A DNA stretch of 64,000 nucleotides from Trichoplax sp. H2 (GCA_003344405.1 NOWV01000016.1:620001-684000); one strand, 5' to 3'. Numbered from the stretch's first letter, positions 1 through 12,446 are shown. The notes: generated by a model from the sequence alone, not told the origin. Program-made: numbers and translations.

Positions 1-372
1 ACCATACAGTCCTACAGTCCAGTACTGTCCTGAGTACTGTACAGGTCTTGCCAGTACAGTACTGTAGTTGGACGGACGATCCAAGTGGGTACGTACCAGT
101 GTGTCACTGTACACTGGTGTCAACGTCCAGATACCATCAACTCTTGCAATTCCTTGATTTGCGAATGCGCACAGTAAAACTATGCACGCTACAGTACGCA
201 GTACTGTACTCAGTCCGTGACAATACTGTGCTTTATTACTGCATTCCCATGGGGAAAAAGACTAGAGTCCAGTTAAGACCAGTGTCACTCCCTTCTCCGA
301 CTGTACATTACAGTACTGTACAGTACTATACAGTACTGTACTGTACTGTACTGTACTGTAGATAATTCCGCT
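1..372. repeat. GTAC palindrome-rich simple repeat
   Basis: The stretch is built from reiterated overlapping copies of the self-complementary words CAGTACTG and GTACAGTAC, densest at 300-360 where ACTGT and ACAGT units alternate without a break. The open frames here follow the repeat and have no protein-like composition, so I see no gene. The same word family recurs at 19.6-20.9 kb, 28.5-29.3 kb and 52.9-53.0 kb. Confidence 0.8.
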
Positions 373-375
373 GTA

Positions 376-638
376 GCAGGCATGACTAAAGTACAGTACT
401 GTAAAATCATCAAATCAAATTACGTAGTCTTTTGGGGGATAGACTTGCCCTACAGGATGCGCAGCTTCTGGTCTAAGCAGATCGTCACTGGACAACTGCG
501 AGAACCAAAGCAGGCATGACTAAAGTACTGTAACATCGTCAAATCAAATTACGTAGTCTTTTGGGGGGATAGACTTGCCCTACAGGATGCGCAGCTTCTG
601 GTCTAAGCAGATCGTCACTGGACAACTGCGAGAACCAT
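376..638. repeat. Tandem duplication, about 134-bp unit, two copies
   Basis: Copy 1 (376-509) and copy 2 (510-638) are nearly identical. Both start with GCAGGCATGACTAAAGTAC and end with GACAACTGCGAGAACCA. They differ mainly where copy 1 has a longer GTAC palindrome (ACAGTACTG) that is shortened in copy 2, plus a few substitutions. The high identity suggests a recent event. No protein-like frame runs through it. Confidence 0.85.
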
Positions 639-1966
639 CAGCACCAACTACAAGGAGTTCGTGGTTGTAAATTGTCACCCAGTGATCGATCGGAGTGAAA
701 CGTCACTCACGACTCCGAGTGACGTCCAGTATAATACGATGGAGGGCGTGTACGAATACGACTCCAATTTGCGCTTTCGTCATGTCCGTTATCCGCTACC
801 ACAGAATCCAATTTGCCTTTCTAACCATCGAATAGTATCTACCTGCTTGTTGTCATCGCGATGAGAAGAACAGTTGTATGATCAAACAGGTTTAATCGTT
901 GAACTAGAATGGACAGAACTTGCGGCACCAGGAGACACTTTGCTGCCAGCAATGAGTAGTACTAAGTAGTACCGTGTGTATTGACTCGATAGTATCGTGA
1001 GAGTAGATTGATCGAATCATGGTAGTATATCACAACTAGACTTGATATTCTCATGGTAATAATAATGCACAAAAATAGGATAGTGGTTGATACATCTACA
1101 CTGGACAACACTGTGCAAATCGCCGACATGTATAATATCATCAGTATGGGCTAGCCCTAACCTTTGGTAATGGAGTAGAACAGCCTAGGTCAAAACTGCA
1201 TTGTCAAAAGAATACTGCCAATTATTTTAATTATCCAACTTATCGTCATATCATAGATATCGATCAACTATAGAATCATCAATACGTAAATGAGCTGAAA
1301 TGACTTGTTCAGAAAAGATTCCCATCAGCCGTATAGATCACGGTAGAGCATATTTAAACACAATTTAGCACAGAAAGATTGATACTGATATTTTCATTGC
1401 ATTGTCGTTAGAAAATGGACTACGTTATAAAGTTAAGAGAGCTTTTTTTATTATTGAAACGCTATCAATGGGTGATTAATAACTAACACACCATCATTTT
1501 CTCCTACATTTCCTATGTGTACAGCATAACATAATATACAGTAGACGTAAACAATCGTGTTAAGTAGATAACAGATATTCTAGAATAGCATCATTAAATT
1601 TCGGTCAAATTGCAATTTACATACAGTATATTCTACGGAGAATCACATAGCATCGCACACCAACATGAATCCTGTTCAGTTTTTCTATTATACTGTACGA
1701 GTATTATTGATTCCAGGCGATTTCAACTTAAACTAGAAAGAATGAATCTTTGTAGTCGACATTAACAATATTACGCTGTTTCATGAATGAATAGGCTTGG
1801 CAAATACAGTGCAGGACATGTTTTTTTACATACATTGCAAAAGCCTGTTCATTTAGATACACTGTTACAGTATAAAATGTAAGCATATTATAAAATAATA
1901 ACATACGACTATTACATTACATATTATGACAATTTTTTCTCCCCACTTTCAATCAATGTTAAATTG
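639..1966. other. Intergenic, no gene seen
   Basis: Roughly 1.3 kb downstream of RAPGEF1. A 67-codon frame at 661-864 has no homology that I recognise and no splice context. I see nothing else beyond AT-rich DNA. Confidence 0.5.
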
Positions 1967-4900
1967 TTATCTTTCTTTTGGCTTTATATCCAATGATAAT
2001 TGATATAACGACTATAGATTTTTAAGATATCAAAGAATATCCATCATAAAAATGAAGCTACAAAACATAGTGTCAATACTTTCGTACAAGTAGTATCTCA
2101 AAGTTGGAATTTTATAGACACTTTACCTCATCAGTTAAATGATTAACACTTCCACGTAAGAAATCGGCAATAGTAACATCGACATTGATATCGTATGGAC
2201 TACATTAATGCAAATAATTGTCAAAACGTTAGGACAATATGATAATAACATCATGCAATAAAATGAATATATTAAGATATGTAAGAATACGTTATTAATA
2301 CCAATTTTGAAAATTTTCAATATCTTTGACAATTGTGTACAATTTCCACCTTCCTTGAAAATTGATGCTACCATCTGGCAATTTATCTGGATTTCCAAGT
2401 ATAGTGAATGTTACATCCTGGAGTATAAGACCCCTATATTGATAATGGGAAATAATTGCAAATAATTGAATGTTTCAGCACCAAAAAGTAAATAAACTAA
2501 AATCTCCATTGAATAGTGAAGATTATTAAAAATAAATATAAAATGAAACTTACAGATACGGTATGCAAGGAGGCTTAGCCTCGGCCAATGCCGTTCGGTA
2601 AATTTTAAAAGACATGGTATTATCAATAAGACTAGATAATTCTTCAATGGCCTAAAAATTACACATTTTAACATAAGCTCTTAACTAAATCCGTCATAAT
2701 AATTAAGCTATAGCTATCAATTTTTTGGTAACATTAATTTCGTACGGTTGTAAATTGTTTCTGCCAATCGAGACGCCGTACAGAAGCACAATCAAGGGCT
2801 GACAAAATTGCCAAGTACGAATTGAAGTTATTCATGCGGCGCAAACACTAGAAAATGATAGCATACCAAATCCAAATGTTGGAGTTTGCGTAAAGTAATC
2901 TACAACTTGGTTAATAAGGAAATTTATAAACCCTTCCAACCTTCAATATTTTAATACATGTGCCCATTATTTTCTCACGATCTTGCTGTCTCTCTTCTAA
3001 CAAAATACATGTACGAATCCTGCAAATATCCAAGATAAAAGTTTACACAGGAATTCCGTATCAAATGATCGATAAAACCTTTTCATTACTCTTCATAAAC
3101 AACCGGCCATATATGGACTTACCAGTAGGAAATATTATTAAAATGCTCAGTGAAGGCTGTTAAGTTTGGATTTAATTTCTCAGACTGTTTCTTACCCCAT
3201 CTAAGTATTTCCGGAATCTACAAAGTTTTATCACCATAACTTAATGTTATTGATCATAATTTATTTCACACCTGTACGAACCTCAATCTTCTTGAATTGT
3301 TGAAAATCCATTAAAGTAATCTGCTCGGCCAGTTCTTGAGCCGTAAAATCAAATATTTTATACGACCTAATAAAAGAGTAGCATTAGCATCCATATCATT
3401 TGTAAAGCGTAAGAGTAGTAACAATGACAGCTCATTAGGCTACCTAGATTGAACGTTTTCTGCGCACGGTGGAGGACGTAAAGGCTTATTTCTCTTCTTT
3501 CTCATTCGATTACACTATACATATTGAATGGTACGTACTTAACCTCTGTAGAATAATTGAAACTCCATGCTAAACTAAAATTATATTTTACTTGTTCTAG
3601 TTTTACAAGAGCTATATACTACCTCTTGCACTAAAGCTTCCCGTAGCATAACAGTTTCCTTTAATAGACCAGTTTCCAAAAAATTACATTCTAACTCGGC
3701 GAGTCGAAAGACTGCACCGCTATTTAATTCACCACTAATACAATATAACAAATCAACTAGTTAGCTAAACAATATTACGCAACAAATATTTTAGAAAGAA
3801 ACATTTATAATACATGATATAGAGCATAAGTGTAAAATCCTTACCAGCCTGTATGCAAAATTCGCAAAATTAAAGCAAGAGTCTGCTGGCTGACACTGTA
3901 TACTCTCATTTGATCAAACTTTTTAAATGTACGCAAAATTAAGAAAAATAAAATCATAATACTCGTATAATAGGACAAGCTAGCGTATATTCTATAATAA
4001 GATTGAAGATAAAGCAAACACGCTAGGATATCTTAGAAGAAGCTTTTCAATGATTTCAGACGGCGTTATAAAAGTCCTGTAGGTCATGATCAAAGCTTCT
4101 AGGAAGGCTTTATCTAAAAGAATTAATAACATTACTTGTCTAGCAATATATACAAGCTAGAGTCAATATTTAAATTATATATCTATATATGATATTAGTA
4201 TCACAATTGCCAACTAAACTTACTGGTCTTATATGTGTTGGTAGCATAAACAATAAGTGCATTAACTGATCCTCCTTTAATATTGCAGGGACAAGAAGTC
4301 TAGATATCGATATATTTAAGACAATCAATTTAAGTAACAATTTAGGAATTCGCAAGAGGTAAAGAGAATATATAATAACCTACCTTATCTAAGGTTGCAA
4401 AATGAAGATATGAAGATACATCGAATGAAATCAATACATCGTCATCCGATACAACTGAAGCCGGCTTTGCTTTCCTTATATCTTTCAAGCTGTAACGATT
4501 TCATAGTATCCTATAAATAATCTTTACCCACTATAACATTCTATAATAATAAATGTTAATTACTAAAAAATTAATTAATTTTATCTATCTTACACATTAT
4601 CAAAAACTGTCGATATTCGATCGGTATTTTCAATTTCATCTTCCTCTGCAATTGTGCCATCAGCAGATACTTTAGCAAGCACTGAAGGTCGCTGTGTAAG
4701 TAGAAGAGGAATTACCTTGTTTTCTATTCTTAGCATTAAGAAAGTAACAGAGAACATATTGCATTACAAAAGGGACCTTACCTTAGCAGGTAAGGATGCA
4801 CGATCAGGCCTTGATCTATATACCTTTACATAAGAATAATAAAGCAATATTTTATTAACCAAATACATAAATTTTACAATCCCCTACACTTTGTAAATTA

Positions 4901-7900
4901 AAATGCATAGATAGAAACCTTATTTCGACGTAGTGTAGAAGGAGACTTTGTATGCTTTTCCAGTGCTATGGCTACAAGGGAACTATCTTCATCATCACCA
5001 CTTAACGGTGCCTTTGCATCAGCTTCATCATACTCGGTGGCCATGAGTTGAATGTAAGCGGTGACTAAAACAATTTCAAAATAAGCATAGCATTACGCAA
5101 CACATTTCCATCTATTCTTATAATCGTTCAATGTCATGGGAGTATATAGTAACCTGCAATAAAGTTAAGTCTTTTTTGTGCTTACCTGGCTTAGCGTCAA
5201 GTTCGTCATCATTATTAGTTTCCTTATTTTTTTCACTATCATGACTGCCTTCAGTATTTGATGATATCTGATTTCGTTGATTATAAGTTGTATGATCACT
5301 CTTACTACGAAATCTAGCTGGCACAGAATCCGTATTAACTGCGCTCAAATGGCTTGATAAAGGTGCATCAGATTTATCTGAAAATGACGAACTGGAATCG
5401 TCTAGAATTTTTTTATTATTTACCAAACCATCTGAACTGGCATGATTGACGGATTCATTTGATTCTATACGCAATGAAGACTTGTTTAATGGGTCATTAA
5501 CGGATAAATACGAATCATACGATTCTGCCCTAATTTCTCTAGTTACGGGAATATCCAAACTTAACGCCTTCTTAAACCAATTTCTTCGAGACTTGAAGCG
5601 AAACTTTGAAGGAGTAGACTCTTTGGAATTATCGGTAGTTTTAGGCGTAGATTTCTCTGTTAAATTAAAGATAGCGTTCTCCAAAGACTTACAATTTCCA
5701 CTGCTATCAGTCTTTGAGTTATTAAAAGAATTGCTAGAAAAGATGTCATCGACTCCATTGTCCTTTTCTACCGCATGACTGTTTGGACCTTTACCATTTC
5801 GCTAAATTGCCAGAATATTTAGATATTTAATAAAATATACCGTAAGTATGATTAAAGTAATTATTTAAAGTTAATTATTAAATCACTATCAGTAGCATCC
5901 AATACCTTATCCTTCTTTAAAAGCTGCAATCCGTTCCTAATCATAAGATAGTAATTGTTAATACAATATTTGCTAGCATTCATATATTTTCATTCCTCTA
6001 GATTCCTTCAATTAGAAATTTATCTCTTTGATGTGCAATATACATATTATTTGCTTACTTTTTACTCGCCCCGGTTGAAAAAAGTTGCATCACTGAATCT
6101 TTTCTCGCTTTTGTTTCAGCGTATGACACTAATTCCTATAAATTTTAAATTGTCAAGTTACTAATATTGCAAAATTTCATTACAGTAAATTATTTTTTTA
6201 CTAGCAATTTTTGTTACACATGTAAAGTTACTGTAGAGAACATACACCGTGAGGAATCAATGTACCTGAATTCGTGATAAAAATTCTTTAGCTAATGCAT
6301 TGGCTTTTACAGCATCAAATTGGTCCCTGCTTTCATCGACAAGAAGTTTATCAACGTGGCGCATTAAAGCCGCTAATGATAAATATGCCGCACGTTGCTT
6401 GGATGTTAAAATGCTGCTCAATCCACATGTAAGTAAAAATATTTTAATGATCAGTAAGAAAGCAAGCTAATGAATTTAATAAGAAGCTGTTAGCAAACAG
6501 GGATTACGGTCATTTGATGATAAAATTCATCTTTACCTCTCTTTAGCTATTACAGATCCAATGACAATACTTAAAGAATTAATAGTCTCGATAACCGTTG
6601 ATGTTGTCCCGATAGTGAATTCAGGATGTTTCTTCTGTAAGACAGCTGCAATATGAGAAAAAATACAACAATTTACGTTGCTGTTGTCGTTCAAGCAATA
6701 CTAGTTACTAGCCTAGTTAAAACACGTTTTTAGATCCTAGTATTTGATGTCATTTTCAACTCTTGGTTATAATTACTGTAAATTCAGAAGCTGATAACAT
6801 AGGTAACTAGTTTGGAACGTTATAAGTATTAATTGATAAGATAACATTAACTCAGTCTTGAGGCTACAAAATACAATATTCCAAAAGATTTATAAACTTA
6901 CTTTCCATATAACGCAAAGCTACCTTCACATCTTTAACGGCATCCTGTATTTGAACAATTTCCTACGATAACAATTTTTAATATCAATTTTTAGATTTTT
7001 TTAACAATAAATTGTAACGTTGTTCTACAAGTAAAAAAAATTGCAGCAAAACAGTAGTTTAAAGGTAATTCCATTGAGAGTCAAGACAAGGCGAATGAAT
7101 AAGATTTTTTCAACAGAACTGAATTATTAAGAACCTCAATTGTACGGCGTGGCTATTATCTATGAAATATTGGCTATAGCTCAAAGTAAAATACAATGAA
7201 AATATTTATGTCCAACAGAATTAAAATGGGCGTCAAGAAGTGATAAGTCAATTTATTTAAAGATACTCTACAAGAGTGAGTAGAACAATTTTGGAACACC
7301 GCCTTCACGATCATAATTAACGATTTAGCACTATATAATCAAGTATAACAAATTTTTGCCTACTAGCTTTTTATTAATGTTATTTCTTAGAAATGTCGAA
7401 ACAACCTACCATTTTAAATCAGTCTAAATATACAGAATGAACGCTAATAAAGATAGCCTACTTTCAGAGGATCAACACTGGAGCGATCTCCTACTGTTTA
7501 AAATCTCTACTTTTAACTATTAAGAGGCATTCAGGCTAGTACTACTATCCAAGTTGCGATATAATTTTCTACGATTCCCTCCAATATATATATATATATA
7601 TTATAGTCTAGCTTCTGTTAGATTCTAATGATGAAACTCTACACAGGTAAATAACATGTGTGATTTCTTTCTTAACTCTTTGTTCTATTTCTGCTGTTTG
7701 TTTTAGACTAATATGGCACACTAGGAATTGCTCATTAACTTAATTTTGTTATTCTTAGCTCTTTGCTATATATGTCATGTCATTGATATCAGAATATAGA
7801 TGCTGAAATAAAGAGATTTTATACCAAAGTAACAATTCATAAAAATTTCTCTATGCCAAAAATAATGACCGTAATTATGAATGATCACAACAATAAACTG

Positions 7901-9589
7901 CTTTAAAAGACCAAAGTTTCATGAGGCGGTCTTTAATAATTTATAGTGACCATATATGAATTGCTAGGTCATTGCCATTTCGACGGGAAAAATAGTGTAC
8001 GTACTACGAAAATATTGAATTTATCATTACTTCAAGATCAGTTCTTAAAAAATGATAGGTTAATTAATACTACATTAGCACTATAGAGGATCCCGTAGGC
8101 AATTTAATTTTTTTGAATAATTGATGTTTAAGGTGAAATATTCTATCGGCTACATTCGCTATTCTATTTCATTGTATTGTAATTAACGTTGTAGTCTAGA
8201 TGCATCGCTATTCTAAAATGATAGTGATGGTCATTTTTAACTCGAGTAAGAAAAGTAACTATACTTAGCTAGGATCAATAGCAATTACATTAATCATTCC
8301 ATTCAAATCCAAAAGGGTATTATGAAGTTGTTATCCAAAGTAATCAACAATGCCATTAAGATCTATAATCGACCGGCTGCTTATTCATTATCAATGATGA
8401 TATTAGTTCAATTATTCAATAGTCTATTTTACTTCATGGCGCAGCTATGACGAGCAGAATAAGGTAAAACAGTAGTGTTGAAATTTTTTCCTAGGCATTA
8501 TTTATTATTGCCAATTTTACAATAATGATGCTGAAGAATGTCGACAAGTCTTATTTCTAAATTCAGTTAACTTCAATTACGATATACAATTAGCGGTTGG
8601 CTGTATACTGATGTCTGCATTGTACGTGTATGATGATCTAATCGGCAGATGGAGTAAAAGACAGCCTTCGAGGCTTTTACTCGTATGCTAGAAATGTAGG
8701 AGTGTAGGTGTATTATGCGAGAATAACTTAATATGTTATGCGTATATCATCATACCAATTTCTTCTATGCCAAGAAAAATTATGATAATGGATAGTAACT
8801 GATTCCCGGTCAACTTTTACGACTACTTGCTGCTAGAACTAGAATTAGGGGTCTAATATTCTATTGATATAATTCGCAAGCAATTTTCCATTACCTACTT
8901 ATAAAACTAGATGCGAACACAGTAGAGAACGCAGAATAAGTTCATTTCGTAAATTAATTTCATCATTTTAAAGCATTCAAGTTTTTGAAACCCTGTCACT
9001 GCTATGTCAGGAACAGTAGGTAGGGAGTGGAGATAAACAAGGATATTATCGATTTCAGAATAAATTAAGGGATTGTACAGTATACGCGTACAATAGCTTC
9101 ATTGGCTTTACCTAAAGCTATCCAAATCGACTATATTTATAAAACATTGATAAACTAGCTGATCATATTATCCATCGTTAACTTAATTTAACAGCAATGG
9201 CTAACATACAGTATATTAATTAACAGTTCAAAATGAGTTTATGAAGCATGGTCCCAATCGAATAAATCATAAATTAGCATGATATCATAATTGAAATGGC
9301 TATTCAATTTCACGCGGGATAAAATGGATGCACGTTCCATAAGACAGAATATCGATCTACTTCATGCTAGGTGGTTAACATTGAAAAGTATTTCTACAAG
9401 GCTGTATCATTGTCAATGTACACCTACCGTGATCTCGCTAGGCTTGGAGCTATCGAGCGATTTGGCTTCTGATAAAACTTTAGCTTTGCGGCCATTAGGT
9501 GTAGCGTTAACCGATTGATTCTTGGCACTAATATTAAATTGCTTGTGGGAATTGGGCGACCTTAGAAAACTCTTCAATCTCGGCATCAT
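1967..9589 (-). CDS. RAPGEF1: Rap guanine nucleotide exchange factor C3G (RAPGEF1 orthologue)
   Basis: Activates Rap GTPases at the membrane downstream of adaptor signalling. I assembled 23 phase-compatible GT-AG exons: 9589-9428, 6962-6902, 6645-6537, 6413-6266, 5923-5906, 5801-5186, 5064-4919, 4823-4782, 4691-4594, 4489-4384, 4299-4224, 4113-4022, 3918-3845, 3734-3623, 3496-3444, 3366-3282, 3217-3123, 3019-2941, 2847-2746, 2651-2554, 2433-2302, 2148-2127 and 2011-1967. They sum to 2571 nt, 856 residues (human about 1,080). The N-terminal helical region reads ALRYMETVLQKK; then comes a Ser/Asp-rich linker, the conserved AYIQLM motif, the REM domain (GGSVNALIVYA, LIMTYRTFITPSEIIEKLL) and the CDC25 catalytic domain (FDFTAQELAEQITLMD, LTAFTEHFNN, NNFNSYLAILSALD, IPYLGLILQD). 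The end LYQLSLDIKPKER matches C3G. An in-frame stop precedes the chosen ATG. Polyproline Crk-binding sites are essentially missing. Confidence 0.93.
6963..9427. other. First intron of RAPGEF1
   Basis: A 2.5-kb intron, the longest in the gene. It holds a short TA run near 7585-7600 and, on the opposite strand, a coding-like segment at 8495-8691 that is listed separately. A 42-codon plus-strand frame beginning at an ATG near 8322 (starts MKLLSKVINNAIKIYN) just before that segment is also open, but I found no donor linking the two. Confidence 0.5.
8495..8691 (+). CDS. Unrecognised terminal exon candidate with a membrane-helix-like segment
   Basis: A strong acceptor (TTTTTTCCTAG) is followed by about 65 open codons ending in TAG. 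The translation includes FYNNDAEECRQVLFLN, then the hydrophobic stretch IQLAVGCILMSALYVY, then DDLIGRWSKRQPSR. Mixed charged and hydrophobic composition, without the Leu/Ile/Asn bias of random AT-rich frames, favours coding. It lies inside a RAPGEF1 intron on the opposite strand. An internal donor after GGCAGATGGA is also possible. I do not recognise the family, and upstream exons were not resolved. Confidence 0.3.
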
Positions 9590-9998
9590 TTTGGAGTCTT
9601 CCCTGCTCGTACATTAATTAATAATGATATGATTGTAAGATTAGAACAAGACCGAAATAAATCAATACTATCGACGTTTTTCCGCATTGATGACGGCCTG
9701 ACAGCTATGTCTAGTAGAATCAAGGTGTGAATAACAGAATGTAAACTAGCAGAGGCGTTTTAGTCGCATTACTTCACCAATGATTGCAACATCAACAAAT
9801 TAATTAGGCATGAATGGCTGGCTATCTGTACAGTACATCACTAATGAACAATCATCGCTGTCGAGAAGTCATCAACGTCTCGTCTCTACTGTTTGATGCT
9901 CTATTGACTTCTGTTTAGTTGTTGTTATTCTTGACTACCTTTCTACTCTACTTACGTCCATGGTACAATGACGTAAGCTGTAGTATTATTTTGCAACA

Positions 9999-10253
9999 TC
10001 ATCTTTTCTTCATTCCAAAATTAGAAGTATTATCCGGTCTGTATACTAGTACTGTCATAATCGCGAGATGGAGACGATGATGACAAGCTAAACACTTCCT
10101 TTCACTACGCCATGGCAATATTGTAGTACACTGTACACAACGGTTGCACAAATTACAGCGGCACGATATATTCTTACTATACACATCCAAGTAATATCCT
10201 TCACATTCAAGTCGAACAGCTTGGTGGAAATTCATGCAGTGATAACATTTTTC
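9999..10253 (-). CDS. Cysteine-rich open frame, unrecognised
   Basis: An open frame of about 84 codons between stops. It contains paired metal-ligand-like motifs in order: KCYHC, LEC, SCRCNLCNRCVQC and KCLACHH, ten cysteines in about 60 residues. The second half, with C-x2-C, eleven residues and then C-x2-C-H-H, loosely resembles a C1 or zinc-ribbon spacing, but the final C1 ligands are absent. A possible acceptor (TTTCTGAG) precedes it, and a potential donor inside it (after TTGGATGTGTATA) means it may be read only in part. It sits 410 bp upstream of the RAPGEF1 start on the same strand. It could be a terminal exon of an unresolved gene or a chance frame. Confidence 0.3.
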   Translation of the reverse strand, partial: EKCYHCMNFHQAVRLECEGYYLDVYSKNISCRCNLCNRCVQCTTILPWRSERKCLACHHRLHLAIMTVLVYRPDNTSNFGMKKR

Positions 10254-10586
10254 TCAGAAATTTATTTTCTTATCTTACTTATAAGAAAAGATAACGTGAA
10301 GGAAGGCATTTAACGTGCATGGCACAAGCCGCTCGCTCCTCCGTCATCAGCTCTCTTTGCCTTAACGTACGAACAGTCAATTGATTATGCAATTACCTGG
10401 ATGACGACTCCAGCAATGCTTGCCTTGTTAAATCTTCTGAATTCGCCTTTAATTTAATGATATAATTCACCAGTAAGAAACATTATAACGAGAGTGCAGA
10501 TTAAAATTTGCTAATCAATTAATACACTATTCGGCTTAGATAACAACATTTTTTACATAAAGTAAATTTTTTAAAACGCGATAATC

Positions 10587-11071
10587 ATGAATTCTAATCA
10601 ACAGATTGAAGTAGGGTATGACGTATTACGGTAGATCATGCAATGGTGTGGATGTTCTGCATCTTTTTTTTCCAGTCGGGAATGATTAAGATGACACAAC
10701 TACAAAATCAGCTACAATCCATGAGCTACGGTAAGCCTTCATTTCCAATTCAAGCCTTAGTTAATAATAACAATATTAAAATTGGGGGAAACCAATTATG
10801 GAAATTATGAATTAGCGTAACAATAGTGGTCATGATAAAAGGATTTAAAAGCGATTCTAAATCGAGTCGAGCAAGTACTGAAAAGATTATGTCAACATGA
10901 CGACCCATGGTAATGTGGTATACGACGTAAACATGGGATAATATACTATAGTTGGCATGTAAATTGGACGAGTTTATGGAATACACTAGCGACGAAGCTT
11001 TAGAAAATGTTGCGATGGAGTTTGCACACCTAGATCGATCCTACGAGTACATACTGCCACTGCAGAAATGA
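10587..11071 (+). CDS. Small 67-residue protein, four exons, unrecognised
   Basis: Four exons with matching phases: 10587-10610, 10676-10730, 10867-10909 and 10990-11071 (204 nt in total). The first starts at ATG and ends before GTAGGG. The second follows a long pyrimidine tract (TTTTTTTTCCAG) and encodes KMTQLQNQLQSM. The third encodes EQVLKRLCQHDDP. The last encodes DEALENVAMEFAHLDRSYEY and stops. Heptad-like spacing suggests a short helical or coiled-coil protein, of the kind found as subunits of larger complexes. It is divergent from RAPGEF1 with about 1 kb between starts. I do not recognise the family. Every intron is under 140 bp, and the protein-like composition persists across all splice junctions, which is the main argument that it is real. 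Confidence 0.6.
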
Positions 11072-12245
11072 ACTGCTCAACTCAAATTTCTCTTCTAGCT
11101 CGCAATTTCAGTCCTTTACAATTCAAAACTCAGGGACTACTCGACTAAAAGTTGCCCGAGTATTAAAACAACTTCACTTGAACTATATATATATACTCTC
11201 ATAACGGTGTGTCGTATAGCGTAATTAAGTGCTCGCTCGACTGTCTTTCCCTATTAGCTATGAGCGATGGCTGCACTGACGCTATTTCTAGGTACATGCT
11301 TGTGCAACTTTTGAAGTCGAAAGTAGCTGATCGTAATTTATTAAACCGCTAAATGTATTACTATTTCGTAGTGCATGGAATTCTTCATTTCAGATTGAAA
11401 CTAAAAAGCTGTGAAAAGTAGAGTTTAGTCACTATCGCAGCACTGACTGAAAGTAAATAATCCTGACTAGAATCCATCTCTATCAGGACTAGGAACACCA
11501 ATACGTATACCCTACTTTCTATCTGCTGTATGTCTATGGCATATTAACATTGACATTTCGCAACGACATTTGAAGTAATGAAGAGCGTTTAACAGGATCC
11601 TACCATACAGGAGCTAAAGAAAGTCAATATTATAAGTCATAAACGATAGATGGATGATTAGAATGACGCAATGCAATTCCATAGTGCATGCAGTGCTTTA
11701 TCAGTTTATTTTGTGCTACTTTTTATGCATCTTTAGTGATTACGCAAGGTCTTATGAAATTGAGGTCCTATTGCGATGGGGATTTATTATATGACTACAC
11801 TTGTACCATCTTCTTACTAGCAAAGAAAGCAGTCGTCAATAGCAGGCATGAGTCATAGATTTATATGTTATGAAAGAATGCGCAATATCGCCATTCAGAC
11901 AGTTCCTTAACAACCAGCTCAATAGAAGTTTATTTTGCTTTCAGTGAATAAACTACCTATCAGCTGTTTAATACAGTTATCTGATAGTTCCTGCTCCTAT
12001 GCTCTTTTACTTGGCTTGAAAAATGAATTTATGGCAGATGAAATTGTACAGTAATTATGATTAACCTTGATGCCCAAAATTATAATTTAAAGATACCGGA
12101 GTACTAAGTATAATCCCTATCCGTACGGTATCTCCAACAAAATATGTCTAAACAGTACAAGCAAATGGAAGAGTAGAATAACTTGAAAACTATTGTATAA
12201 TTACAGTAATTAGTATTGATACCCAACATAATTATTTTGTAGAAT

Positions 12246-12446
12246 CCGCCAAAAAAAAAAACGCCCATACAAGCAAATGTAGGAGTAACAACTAGAAAAC
12301 TACTGCATAATAGTGAATTCATTTAATGAGTATTCTTTGCGCACTATACGTGTACTTTTTACTTTTTACTTTACACATGAGCTGTCTATCCGTATACGGA
12401 ACCACCAAAAATACGCCCATATTAGCAAATATAGGAGTAAAAACTA
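12246..12446. repeat. Short dispersed repeat pair
   Basis: Two ~48-bp copies, at 12246-12295 and 12402-12446, share an A-run followed by ACGCCCATA, AGCAAAT and TAGGAGTAA, then ACTAG. They diverge at several sites, so the duplication is older than others in the window. A weaker related segment lies near 12155-12190. Confidence 0.55.

Noticed and set aside
48-365. 105-codon frame at the window start
   Set aside because: It translates GTAC simple repeats (runs of Tyr-Cys-Thr-Val-Leu) and has no protein character.
5118-5185. Continuation of the RAPGEF1 exon beyond AAGCCAG
   Set aside because: A consensus donor (GTAAGC) ends the exon at 5186. The following open codons are intron; phase and homology resume at 5064 (AYIQLM).
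5446-5778. 110-codon plus-strand frame
   Set aside because: It is exactly antisense to the large Ser/Asp-rich exon of RAPGEF1, whose phase-consistent splicing supports the minus strand.
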